From NCBI GenBank assembly GCA_019113665.1, contig DXGW01000031.1, forward strand, positions 1 to 9,881: a stretch of DNA of 9,881 nt. The letters run 5' to 3'. Under the pieces are notes generated by a model. The model was not told the origin of the DNA and made no database searches. It saw nothing but the letters and a program-made list of their open reading frames with translations. Below, piece after piece: positions 1 through 7,191 of this stretch. The DNA comes from Candidatus Alistipes excrementipullorum (lineage in GTDB: Bacteria > Bacteroidota > Bacteroidia > Bacteroidales > Rikenellaceae). The translations under genes and the position numbers were made by a program. Position 1 is the stretch's first letter; each line of letters begins with the position of its first letter.

Positions 1-177
1 ATAATCTTCGCCGTACTGGCAATCATACTGATCGTCGGGTACATTCTCTACCCGCGCATCGTGAATGCCTTTGCGACGGCAGGCGACAAGGCAGCCGTAC
101 GTCAGGCGGAACCCGTACAGGAGGAGTTCGACCCCTATGCACCCATAACGATCGTTCCGAACGATTACGAAGAGTAA
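1..177 (+). CDS. C-terminal end of an unidentified membrane protein (5' truncated by window)
   Basis: Frame 1 is open from the first base to TAA at 175-177, giving the last 58 residues of a protein whose start lies outside the window. It begins with a hydrophobic stretch (IIFAVLAIILIVGYILYP) that reads as one transmembrane helix. A hydrophilic tail of about 37 residues follows and ends in an acidic motif (PNDYEE). Base and codon composition match mutL, and only three bases separate the stop from the mutL ATG, so the two are very likely co-transcribed. I do not recognise the family from this fragment. It could be the last helix of a multi-pass protein or a small single-pass protein. That it is a real gene is fairly sure; its function is unknown. 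Confidence 0.7.
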   Translation: MIFAVLAIILIVGYILYPRIVNAFATAGDKAAVRQAEPVQEEFDPYAPITIVPNDYEE

Positions 178-180
178 CAG

Positions 181-2118
181 ATGTCAGACAAGATAAAACT
201 GCTTCCCGAAATCGTCGCCAACCAGATAGCGGCGGGCGAGGTCGTCAATTCACCGTCATCGGTAGTCAAGGAGATGATGGAGAATTCGATCGACGCGGGG
301 GCGCATTGCATCAAGGTCAACTATCGCGACGGCGGCAAGGAGCTTATCCAGATCGTCGACGACGGTTGCGGCATGTCGCCTGTCGACGCACGCATGGCCT
401 TCGACCGACACGCCACAAGCAAGATATCGACTGTCGACGACATCTACAAACTGCGCACGTTCGGGTTCCGCGGCGAGGCGCTGGCCTCGATAGCCGCCGT
501 TGCGCAGGTCGAACTGCGGACGCGCCAGCCCGAAGACGAGACCGGCACCGAAACCATCGTCAACGGAGGCGAGTTCATTTCGCAGAAACCGGTCATGGCG
601 CCGGTCGGATCGCAGTTCATGGTGCGCAACCTCTTCTACAACGTTCCGGCACGGCGCAAGTTCGTCGGTGACTCGACAAGGCTTGCATCGCAGATCAAGT
701 CCGAGTTCCAGCGTGTGGCGCTGTGCAACCCGGACGTTGCGTTCGAACTCTACGCCAACGACGCCCCGATCTACAGGCTGCCGCGCACGACGCTCGCAGG
801 ACGCATCATTGACGTCATAGGCAAACACATAAAACAGAACCTGCTCGAAGTGGAGACCGAAACGTCGATCGTCGACATCAAGGGTTACATCGGGCAGCCG
901 TCCGTAGCCAAGAAACGCAACAACGAGCAGTTCCTCTTCGTCAACGGGCGATTCTTCAAGTCACAATACCTGAACAAGGCCATACTCAAGGCCTACGAGA
1001 AACTGATTCCCGAAGGGAGTTTCCCGTCGTTCTTCATCTTCATGAAGGTGAACCCCGAGCGTGTCGACGTCAACGTCCACCCGCAGAAGACCGAGGTCAA
1101 GTTCGCCGACCTGGAGAACATCTGGCAGATACTGCTGGCATCGGTGCGCGAGACCCTTGCTAAGACCGGGGCCGTGCCCCTGCTCGACTTCGACGACGAG
1201 GCCGCCATCGAGATACCCATATCGCAGAAAGGCGTAATCTATACCGAACCGCGCTCGACGAGCGACGACGACTACAACCCTTTCCGCGAGGGGTACGTCC
1301 AGGACAGCGGCGACACCGGCCGCCGGCCGTCACCGGCACATGAACGGTACGCCGAGCCGACACCGGCACCAGCCGCAAAGGGACGCGCATATACGTACGA
1401 CGACAACGACATGGACTTCATTCCGACACGGCACGAAGAGATGGATTTCATTGCCGCACGACATGACACTCCCGACAACGAGTTCGAGTTCATCGCATCG
1501 GCGGAGGAACCGGCAGCGGCCGATACGCTCCAACTTCCGCAGACGGAGGACAAGCAGAGCTTTACGTCATCGATGTATATAGGCAACGGATACGCCGGAG
1601 CCATATACGGCGGGCGCTTCGTAATCGTCGACCTGCGACGCGCGCGCGAACGTATCCTTTACGAAAGCTACCTGATGCTCATGGGCAACAGTTCGTCCGT
1701 AAGCCAGCAACTGCTCTTTCCCGAGCGGCTCATGCTGTCGAACGACGAATATGCGCTTCTTGAGGAGAATGCCCCAGAGTTCGCCTCGCTCGGATTCGAC
1801 ATCGACTTCGAGGGCGACGGCACGATCGTAGTGAAGTGTATTCCCGCGGAAACGGCCTCGGACGGGACGGACGAGTTGATATTCGAACTGCTCCAGGCAT
1901 TCGACACACCTGCCCCGGCCGTCGAGATGCGGCGCGAAAGGCTGGCCTGTACCATGGCCCGCAATGCCTCGCGCACGTTCGGCCGGAACCTGAGCGACAA
2001 TGACGTCGCCCAGCTCCTCGACCAGCTCGCCATGAGCGACAACATATGTTTTTCACCCTCCGGCAAGCCAATAATGGCCGAAATAACCCCCGACGAGCTC
2101 CGCTCGAAACTGGGATAA
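181..2118 (+). CDS. mutL: DNA mismatch repair protein MutL
   Basis: MutL couples mismatch recognition by MutS to strand removal. The 645-residue length is normal for the family. The N-terminal GHKL ATPase domain (about 1-330) is intact: EMMENSIDAGAH (31-42, with the catalytic Glu31 and Mg-binding Asn35), DDGCGM (60-65), TFGFRGEALASIA (93-105), FYNVPARRKF (152-161), FVNGR (253-257) and DVNVHPQKTEVKF (296-308). A low-complexity acidic/Pro-rich linker (about 335-460) joins it to the C-terminal dimerisation domain (about 462-645). The metal-dependent nicking motif DQHAxxExxxxE is altered to DLRRARERILYE (484-495), and the usual CPHGRP motif reads SPSGKP (625-630), so endonuclease activity is doubtful. 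The ATG at 181 lies three bases after the upstream stop and has the expected MutL N-terminus (IKLLPEIVANQIAAGEVV). There is no promoter in between, so it is probably transcribed with its upstream neighbour. Identity is very secure. Confidence 0.97.
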   Translation: MSDKIKLLPEIVANQIAAGEVVNSPSSVVKEMMENSIDAGAHCIKVNYRDGGKELIQIVDDGCGMSPVDARMAFDRHATSKISTVDDIYKLRTFGFRGEALASIAAVAQVELRTRQPEDETGTETIVNGGEFISQKPVMAPVGSQFMVRNLFYNVPARRKFVGDSTRLASQIKSEFQRVALCNPDVAFELYANDAPIYRLPRTTLAGRIIDVIGKHIKQNLLEVETETSIVDIKGYIGQPSVAKKRNNEQFLFVNGRFFKSQYLNKAILKAYEKLIPEGSFPSFFIFMKVNPERVDVNVHPQKTEVKFADLENIWQILLASVRETLAKTGAVPLLDFDDEAAIEIPISQKGVIYTEPRSTSDDDYNPFREGYVQDSGDTGRRPSPAHERYAEPTPAPAAKGRAYTYDDNDMDFIPTRHEEMDFIAARHDTPDNEFEFIASAEEPAAADTLQLPQTEDKQSFTSSMYIGNGYAGAIYGGRFVIVDLRRARERILYESYLMLMGNSSSVSQQLLFPERLMLSNDEYALLEENAPEFASLGFDIDFEGDGTIVVKCIPAETASDGTDELIFELLQAFDTPAPAVEMRRERLACTMARNASRTFGRNLSDNDVAQLLDQLAMSDNICFSPSGKPIMAEITPDELRSKLG

Positions 2119-2130
2119 ACAGACAAAACG

Positions 2131-2742
2131 ATGAATCCGTATTTCAGAACACCCCCGGTCGTAAAGAACCTGATCATAGCCAACACTCTCATATTTTTGG
2201 CAACGTGGCTGTTGCCGCAAGCGGCAATCATAGCCGACAGATTCTTTGCGCTCTACTGGTTCGGCAGCCCGCTGTTCCACTCCTACCAGTACATCACCTA
2301 CATGTTCCTGCACGGCGGCTTCGGCCACCTGTTCTTCAACATGTTCGCGCTATGGATGTTCGGGCGCACACTCGAATACGAGCTCGGCTCCAGACGCTTT
2401 ATCATATACTACCTGGTATGCGGCGTCGGCGCGGCGCTGATACAGATGCTGGTGGCATGGCTTACGGGCGATCTGGGCATAGTACTCATCGGAGCGTCGG
2501 GCGCCGTGATGGGCGTACTGCTCGCATTCGGAGTCATGCACCCCAACGAAGTGCTTATCATGTTCCCGATACCGGTGCCCGTCAAGGCCAAATGGTTCGT
2601 CATAGGATACGCCGCCCTCGAACTCTTCTACGGAGCTACGGGCCGGGCCGCAGGCATAGCCCACTTCGCACATGTCGGCGGCATGCTGTGGGGTTACCTG
2701 CTGCTGCTATACTGGAAACGCAAGGGCGCGATAAGATACTGA
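2131..2742 (+). CDS. Rhomboid family intramembrane serine protease
   Basis: This 203-residue polytopic membrane protein has the rhomboid core of about six helices. It cleaves transmembrane substrates within the bilayer with a Ser-His dyad. Visible signatures are HLFFN (66-70, the HxxxN of helix 2), the serine motif GASGAVMG (121-128, catalytic Ser123) and the helix-6 motif AHVGGMLWG (180-188, catalytic His181). Length fits the minimal bacterial form, with no extra domain. The ATG at 2131 follows the mutL stop by 12 bases and the stop is 7 bases before the next ATG, so the gene sits inside a co-transcribed cluster. From memory, related Bacteroidales often carry one or two rhomboid genes directly after mutL, and only one is present here. 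Both catalytic residues are present, so it should be active. The substrate is unknown. Confidence 0.95.
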   Translation: MNPYFRTPPVVKNLIIANTLIFLATWLLPQAAIIADRFFALYWFGSPLFHSYQYITYMFLHGGFGHLFFNMFALWMFGRTLEYELGSRRFIIYYLVCGVGAALIQMLVAWLTGDLGIVLIGASGAVMGVLLAFGVMHPNEVLIMFPIPVPVKAKWFVIGYAALELFYGATGRAAGIAHFAHVGGMLWGYLLLLYWKRKGAIRY

Positions 2743-2749
2743 CGGAACA

Positions 2750-3895
2750 ATGAGCGAATACTACAGCAGCCGCCTCGACGGCAAACGCAAATCCGACAAA
2801 CGCAAGCGCAACTCGCTTTGGGGCATATTGCTCAATGCAGTCATGGCGGTCGTTTCGGTCGTCACGGCATTCTGCATGTTCATGATCTTCATCGGAGGGT
2901 TCGTCCCGCCCGAGAAGTTGTGGTATTTTTCGCTGCTGGGGCTCGTTTCGCCAATAATCTACGTCCTGGCCATGGTATCGCTGCTCTACTGGATCGTCAG
3001 ATGGAAGTGGCGCATGGCGGCATTCATGATGTTTTTCGTCTTCATCGGGCTCTTCAGGGTATCGCTATATTACAAAATAGACATCACACGCGAATACGAG
3101 GAGCCGCAATACGACCGCGACCATATCAAGGTACTCTCATACAATATACGGCAGATGCGCAACGACAAATGGCAGCTTACGGCCGACTCGATCCGCAAGT
3201 TCATAGCCGACTGCAAGCCCGACATCATCTGTTTCCAGGAGTCGCATTCGGACATCGAAAGCGCCGACATGGTCGATTCGCTGCTTCGCGGATACAATGC
3301 GACCCGGACGGACAAGGTCGACGGCCAGTTCGTACGCTGTTACTCGAAATTCCGCATCATAAGATGCGACTCTCTCGACGGCATGTGCGGAACTGGCTCC
3401 GGAATATGGGCTGACATGCGCATAGGCAGCGATACGGTCAGGGTATTCAACGTCCACCTGCAGACCACGTCGATCACGGCCGACGACAAGGAGTACATCA
3501 TAAACCACAGGTTCATATCCGACTCCACGCGCGAGAATAAGATGCACAGCATCGCACGACGCCTGTACGACAACAGTCTGATGCGAGCGCGCCAGGTCGA
3601 GGCCCTGCATGCTCACATTGCCGAAAGCCCCTACCCGGTTATACTATGCGGCGATTTCAACGACGTCCCCATGTCGTACGCCTACCGCACCGCATCGCGC
3701 GGTCTGACCGACACGTTCAGCGAACAGGGGCACGGATATGCGCATACGTTCCGCGGATTCTTCAACATGCTGCGCATAGACTACATACTTGTATCGGACG
3801 AGTTCGAAACACTGTCATATGAGGTTCCGCGCATCGCCGCATCGGACCACTATCCGGTATTCGTACGGCTGAAACTCGACGAGCGCCAGCAATAA
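2750..3895 (+). CDS. Membrane-anchored endonuclease/exonuclease/phosphatase (EEP) family protein
   Basis: This 381-residue protein has a Lys/Arg-rich N-terminus (11-20), three hydrophobic segments (about 25-51, 58-82 and 88-105) and a C-terminal EEP domain (about 125-376). EEP motifs appear in order: LSYNIRQ (129-135, Asn132), CFQES (161-165, Glu164), FNVHLQ (233-238, His236), CGDFND (300-305, Asp302 and Asn304), RIDYIL (342-347, Asp344) and SDHYPV (365-370, Asp366-His367). All the metal-binding and catalytic positions I can place are present, so a phosphodiesterase or phosphatase activity is likely. The family covers nucleases, sphingomyelinases and inositol phosphatases, so the substrate is open. 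By the positive-inside rule, the basic N-terminus and the RWKWR loop after helix 2 would be cytoplasmic, which puts the enzyme domain in the periplasm. The ATG at 2750 is 7 bases after the rhomboid stop, and it is the last gene of the cluster. Confidence 0.93.
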   Translation: MSEYYSSRLDGKRKSDKRKRNSLWGILLNAVMAVVSVVTAFCMFMIFIGGFVPPEKLWYFSLLGLVSPIIYVLAMVSLLYWIVRWKWRMAAFMMFFVFIGLFRVSLYYKIDITREYEEPQYDRDHIKVLSYNIRQMRNDKWQLTADSIRKFIADCKPDIICFQESHSDIESADMVDSLLRGYNATRTDKVDGQFVRCYSKFRIIRCDSLDGMCGTGSGIWADMRIGSDTVRVFNVHLQTTSITADDKEYIINHRFISDSTRENKMHSIARRLYDNSLMRARQVEALHAHIAESPYPVILCGDFNDVPMSYAYRTASRGLTDTFSEQGHGYAHTFRGFFNMLRIDYILVSDEFETLSYEVPRIAASDHYPVFVRLKLDERQQ

Positions 3896-3923
3896 ATTAA
3901 TATATAAGCACATACACATTCAT

Positions 3924-3957
3924 AACGGTCCGGCATGTTTCACGATGCCGGACCGTT
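3924..3957 (+). terminator. Perfect 13-bp hairpin after the EEP gene
   Basis: AACGGTCCGGCAT (3924-3936) pairs perfectly with ATGCCGGACCGTT (3945-3957) around an 8-base loop, starting 28 bases after the EEP stop. No run of T follows directly on either strand, so it is not a textbook intrinsic terminator alone. It may protect the 3' end of the mRNA or work with the T-rich terminator at 3964-4011. Confidence 0.6.
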
Positions 3958-3963
3958 CTCCAT

Positions 3964-4011
3964 AAAATCGTCTCCAGACAAGTCTGCGGGGCGACTTTTT
4001 TTTGTTTTTTT
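3964..4011 (+). terminator. Intrinsic terminator of the mutL-rhomboid-EEP cluster
   Basis: An imperfect hairpin (TCGTC at 3968-3972 with GGCGA at 3990-3994, inner CAGA/TCTG around CAAG, and flanking A4/T4) is followed by eight Ts, one G and seven Ts (3996-4011). An alternative fold pairs AAGTC (3980-3984) with GACTT (3993-3997). Either fold before this T-tract fits a rightward terminator. The T-tract overlaps the -33 element of the next promoter. Confidence 0.65.
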
Positions 4012-4032
4012 ACCCATATTTGAATAACTTTG
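4001..4032 (+). promoter_or_regulatory. Bacteroidota-type promoter for the LRR lipoprotein operon
   Basis: TTTG at 4001-4004 (-33) and TAACTTTG at 4025-4032 (-7, consensus TAnnTTTG) are separated by 20 bases, the usual spacing for the primary sigma factor of Bacteroidota. Transcription would start around 4038-4041, giving a leader of about 28 bases before the ATG at 4068. That leader is A-rich and has no Shine-Dalgarno sequence, as is usual in this phylum. Confidence 0.75.
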
Positions 4033-4067
4033 TAAACATATATTCCCAAACATAACAAAATCTTGGT

Positions 4068-5732
4068 ATGAAAAAACAAACCCTACTCATTGCTGCCGTC
4101 GCATTCATGTGCAGCAATATCGTTGCTTGTTCGGAGAGCCCGACCAATGAACCTCCGAAACCGTCCGTAGAAATAACCGACGCAAACCTGACCACACTTC
4201 TGCTGCAAAACGGTGTCGACACCGACAATGACGGCAAAATCAGCGAAGAGGAGGCTGCAGCCATCACAGACCTCAACCTGGCGGCCGAAGGGTCCGAAGC
4301 CAAGATCAGCGACATCACCGGTCTCGAGAAGTTCGTAAATCTGAAGACACTCGTACTGAGCGGCCACTACATATCGGACATCACTCCCGTACAGGCTCTT
4401 GCCGGCCTCACCAAACTCGACGTTTCGGACAACAGCCTCTCCAAGGCCGATTTATCGGCACTGACGCTTCTTGAGGAGCTGAACATCTCGGACAACTCGT
4501 TCTCGAAGATCGATCTTTCAAACAACAGCGTCCTGAAGAGTTTCAAGGCCGACAACAACAAGTTCGCATCGATCGACATCAGGAGTTGTGCGTCGCTCGA
4601 GACCGTAAGCCTCACGGCCAACCTGCTCGAGACGGTCACTACAACCGACATGAACAACCTGCGCGAGCTGGTCGTTTCGGACAACGCCAACCTCTACAAC
4701 ATCACGGCCCCTAACTGCCCGGTTCTCGAGCGCATCATCGCCGCGAACTGCGGGTTGGTTGACGTGACGATTTACAACGCCCCGAAGATCACCGAGATCG
4801 ATTTCAGCAACAACAAGCTGCTGCAACTCGACGTTACGACATTGACCGAACTCACGACCCTCAAGATCGGAGGCAACGACGAGCTCAACCTCTCGATGGA
4901 GCCCTACTTCAAGCGCATAGACCTTTCGGCCAACGCCAAACTCAAGACCTTTGAGGCCCAGGGTTCGACCCTCACGGAGGTAAGTTTCGCCCAAAACCCG
5001 GCCATCGCCATCGTCAACATGGAGAACATGCCGTTCCTGACACGCATCAACTTCAAGAACGGAGCTTTTGCGGCCGATGCTTCATACAAGATCGTCACCG
5101 GCAATAGTGCACTCACGGTAATCGTTGCTGATACTGGCGAGGAGACCGACTACATCAACACGCTCATCGGCGCCGAGAGCGAAATTGTTGTCACCGACGA
5201 CGAAAACTACAATCCGTCCGAAGGTCCCGACGGCACGTTCATACCTACGCCCGCTCCGACCGACCGTCCCGATGACGAGAACCAGTCGCCCGAAAACATC
5301 GGCATACTGTCAACCCCCACGTCGAGCGATTTCGGCTCCACCCTCAACGACATTGTCGCCAAAGAGCGTGAAAACGGACTCGAATACGATCCCGAAAAGA
5401 CATCTGTTGTCGACGGATACACGACATATTATTTCAAGGTAAACGACCAGCCTGAATACGGCAAACCCTATTGGCGCGCATACCGTTTCAACGCCGAGGA
5501 GAAGGTAGAGCAGGTATGCCTCTATCTGGACCGCGAGACATTCCTCGTGCTGAAAGACAAGGAGTTTATCCTCAACCCGAACCTCGACATCATGTGGCCT
5601 ACGATCACACAGGTCGAGCCCAAGGACGGATACTTCTACTTCGAGGTCAGCAACCCGACGACCTTGATGGGCGTAAGGGCTGTCATGCTCGGTGAAGCCG
5701 AATATGCCGAATTGACATTCACGTTAAGATAA
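4068..5732 (+). CDS. Leucine-rich-repeat lipoprotein with an EF-hand-like loop
   Basis: This 554-residue protein carries a lipoprotein signal peptide (hydrophobic 5-20, Cys21 after NIVA), so it should be lipidated and anchored in the envelope. An EF-hand/dockerin-like loop, DTDNDGKISEEE (51-62), has acidic or polar residues at the canonical Ca-binding positions (Asp51, Asp53, Asp55, Ser59, Glu62). Irregular LRRs follow (about 66-345), with units such as LTKLDVSDNSLSKADLS and LEELNISDNSFSKIDLS of roughly 20-22 residues, in the style of Bacteroidales surface LRR proteins. A Pro/Asp-rich linker (about 380-412) leads to a C-terminal beta-rich domain (about 415-554) that faintly resembles the next protein. 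LRR proteins of this kind usually mediate binding, and the ligand here is unknown. It is the first gene of a probable three-gene operon, with its own promoter, and its stop is 9 bases before the next ATG. Confidence 0.9.
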   Translation: MKKQTLLIAAVAFMCSNIVACSESPTNEPPKPSVEITDANLTTLLLQNGVDTDNDGKISEEEAAAITDLNLAAEGSEAKISDITGLEKFVNLKTLVLSGHYISDITPVQALAGLTKLDVSDNSLSKADLSALTLLEELNISDNSFSKIDLSNNSVLKSFKADNNKFASIDIRSCASLETVSLTANLLETVTTTDMNNLRELVVSDNANLYNITAPNCPVLERIIAANCGLVDVTIYNAPKITEIDFSNNKLLQLDVTTLTELTTLKIGGNDELNLSMEPYFKRIDLSANAKLKTFEAQGSTLTEVSFAQNPAIAIVNMENMPFLTRINFKNGAFAADASYKIVTGNSALTVIVADTGEETDYINTLIGAESEIVVTDDENYNPSEGPDGTFIPTPAPTDRPDDENQSPENIGILSTPTSSDFGSTLNDIVAKERENGLEYDPEKTSVVDGYTTYYFKVNDQPEYGKPYWRAYRFNAEEKVEQVCLYLDRETFLVLKDKEFILNPNLDIMWPTITQVEPKDGYFYFEVSNPTTLMGVRAVMLGEAEYAELTFTLR

Positions 5733-5741
5733 CGCAAAGCC

Positions 5742-6659
5742 ATGAGATACCGCATATTGACAGCCCTGTGCATAGCCGCGCTGGCTATCGGCTGCAACAA
5801 GAACGAAGCGGATTCCGACGAGAACATCGGTCTCTTCGACGAGGCCGTATCCGTCGAGATGCCATACCTCGGATTCTATGACACCGACACCAAATCCGGA
5901 GTTATAGATTTCGAGGCCGAGAAGGCCAACTACGACATGGACAACTCGAGTTCCAACACGATGGTTTTCGCAAGCATCGAATGCACCGATTTCCCGACCC
6001 GCGAATACGTTTTCGAATCTGGACGCCAGTTGAAATCCGTCCGCATGGTCGGTGCTTCCGAGCGTACCGTATGGAACAGCAATCTCATAGATGCCCTTGC
6101 GGGCATGGGCTACACCCGGACATCGGCCGACAAGGATATGGTGACGCTGGACAACGCCAAGGCCGCCGTCAGGGCACAGATAATGCGCCGTACAAGCGAC
6201 GGAGTGTCGTACGTGCTTTTCACCCCCACCGACGAACTGCCGGAACTGCCGGAACTCGAATCGAAGCTCATTCACCCGTTCCACACTTTCGGCGCCACGG
6301 CACAGCAGATTGCCGCCGGCGAGGCTGCCGAGGGCCGCACGCTTTACAATGCGGGCGAGAAAGGGCTTTACGTATCGTTGCCGGCAGAACAGGGCACGAT
6401 CTTCGACCGGTTCGGTTTCTGGGTTGACGAAACCACAGGCACGGGTCTCTACAAGGTCATGTCGATCGTGACGGACGGCACATATCTCGACAGCGACGAG
6501 TTTGTCGACGCCATGCGCCAGGACGGATACATATTCAACAAACAGGAGAATGGATACAAGTTCTTCACGAGTTCCGACGGCAAATGCGTGGTACGCTCGG
6601 CCAACCTTGCGCCCTATCCGACCATCGAATACCTCGAACCGGAGAGCCTTGAACTCTGA
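5742..6659 (+). CDS. Hypothetical lipoprotein, possibly with a duplicated domain
   Basis: This 305-residue protein has a lipoprotein signal peptide (lipobox ALAIGC, Cys18). An acidic stretch (NKNEADSDEN, 19-28) follows the Cys and resembles signals that send Bacteroidota lipoproteins to the cell surface; that reading is an inference. I do not recognise the family. By eye the mature part falls into two halves that align weakly: about 86-160 (IDALAGMGY, then AAVRAQI, then VSYVLF) and about 222-299 (VDAMRQDGY, then CVVRSAN, then TIEYLE). The same pattern may occur in the C-terminal domain of the preceding LRR lipoprotein. The start lies 9 bases after the upstream stop and the next gene starts 27 bases after this stop, so it is most likely co-transcribed with both. 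A structural or binding role beside the LRR protein is plausible. No catalytic motif is visible. Confidence 0.85.
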   Translation: MRYRILTALCIAALAIGCNKNEADSDENIGLFDEAVSVEMPYLGFYDTDTKSGVIDFEAEKANYDMDNSSSNTMVFASIECTDFPTREYVFESGRQLKSVRMVGASERTVWNSNLIDALAGMGYTRTSADKDMVTLDNAKAAVRAQIMRRTSDGVSYVLFTPTDELPELPELESKLIHPFHTFGATAQQIAAGEAAEGRTLYNAGEKGLYVSLPAEQGTIFDRFGFWVDETTGTGLYKVMSIVTDGTYLDSDEFVDAMRQDGYIFNKQENGYKFFTSSDGKCVVRSANLAPYPTIEYLEPESLEL

Positions 6660-6686
6660 CGACACTACTAAACATCAAGATAAGAT

Positions 6687-7133
6687 ATGATTCTGGATTC
6701 ATTGCGGAACAAGGAGCTGTACTACCCGCTCTGTCCGCGTTTCAAAAAGGCATTCGAGTGGCTTGAGGCCACCGACATCGCATCACTCGCCACCGGTCGC
6801 CACGCGATAGACGGCGACGACATATTCGTCAACGTATCGGAACTCGACCTGCGTCCGCGCAGCGCCGCCGCACTCGAGGTGCACGACAAATATATCGACA
6901 TACAGATAGTCGCAGGCGGGGCCGAGGAGTTCGGCTGGAGCGAACGCCGCCTGCTTGAGGATCCGCGCGGTGAATTCGACGCAGAGAAGGACATACGCTT
7001 CTACAACGATACGCCGCAAACCTTCTACACGGTACGCGAAGGTGAATTCACGATACTGATGCCCGAGGACGCACATGCCCCGATGCTCGGCGAGGGGCAT
7101 GTGCGCAAACTCATCATAAAAGTTCGCAAATAG
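6687..7133 (+). CDS. YhcH/YjgK/YiaL (DUF386) family protein
   Basis: This 148-residue cytosolic protein, with no signal peptide, matches the YhcH/YjgK/YiaL family in length and motifs: LEVHDKYIDIQ (63-73, metal-ligand type Glu64 and His66) followed by VAGGAEEFGW, then FTILMPEDAHAPML (121-134, with Glu127 and His130) and KLIIKV (141-146). These cupin-fold proteins bind a metal. Characterised members act on sugars: E. coli YhcH (NanQ) is a sialic-acid anomerase, and others sit in sugar-use or beta-galactosidase loci. The substrate here is not given by the sequence. It follows the second lipoprotein by 27 bases, has no visible promoter of its own, and is followed by a strong hairpin, so it is probably the last gene of the operon. 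No other sugar-metabolism gene is in the window, so this company is unusual. Confidence 0.9.
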   Translation: MILDSLRNKELYYPLCPRFKKAFEWLEATDIASLATGRHAIDGDDIFVNVSELDLRPRSAAALEVHDKYIDIQIVAGGAEEFGWSERRLLEDPRGEFDAEKDIRFYNDTPQTFYTVREGEFTILMPEDAHAPMLGEGHVRKLIIKVRK

Positions 7134-7150
7134 AAGATTATCAATCGTTG

Positions 7151-7191
7151 AGGGCGGCGACCGCGCAGGTATCGCCGCCCTTGCCATTTTT
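7151..7191 (+). terminator. Intrinsic terminator after the YhcH-family gene
   Basis: AGGGCGGCGA (7151-7160) pairs perfectly with TCGCCGCCCT (7172-7181) around an 11-base loop. TGCCA then TTTTT (7187-7191) follows. The GC-rich 10-bp stem plus a short T-run, 18 bases after the stop codon, fits a rightward terminator closing the lipoprotein operon. The last Ts are also part of the next -33 element. Confidence 0.75.

Noticed and set aside
2046..2753. Plus-strand frame of 235 codons across the mutL end and rhomboid gene
   Set aside because: Arg/His-rich shadow translation. The rhomboid frame has the full Ser-His dyad and better boundaries.
5724..6665. Minus-strand open frame of 313 codons opposite the second lipoprotein gene
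   Set aside because: It mirrors the plus-strand gene almost end to end, as is common in GC-rich DNA with RNY codon bias. The plus strand has the lipoprotein signal and operon spacing, while the mirror frame shows no recognisable motif, and no promoter supports it.
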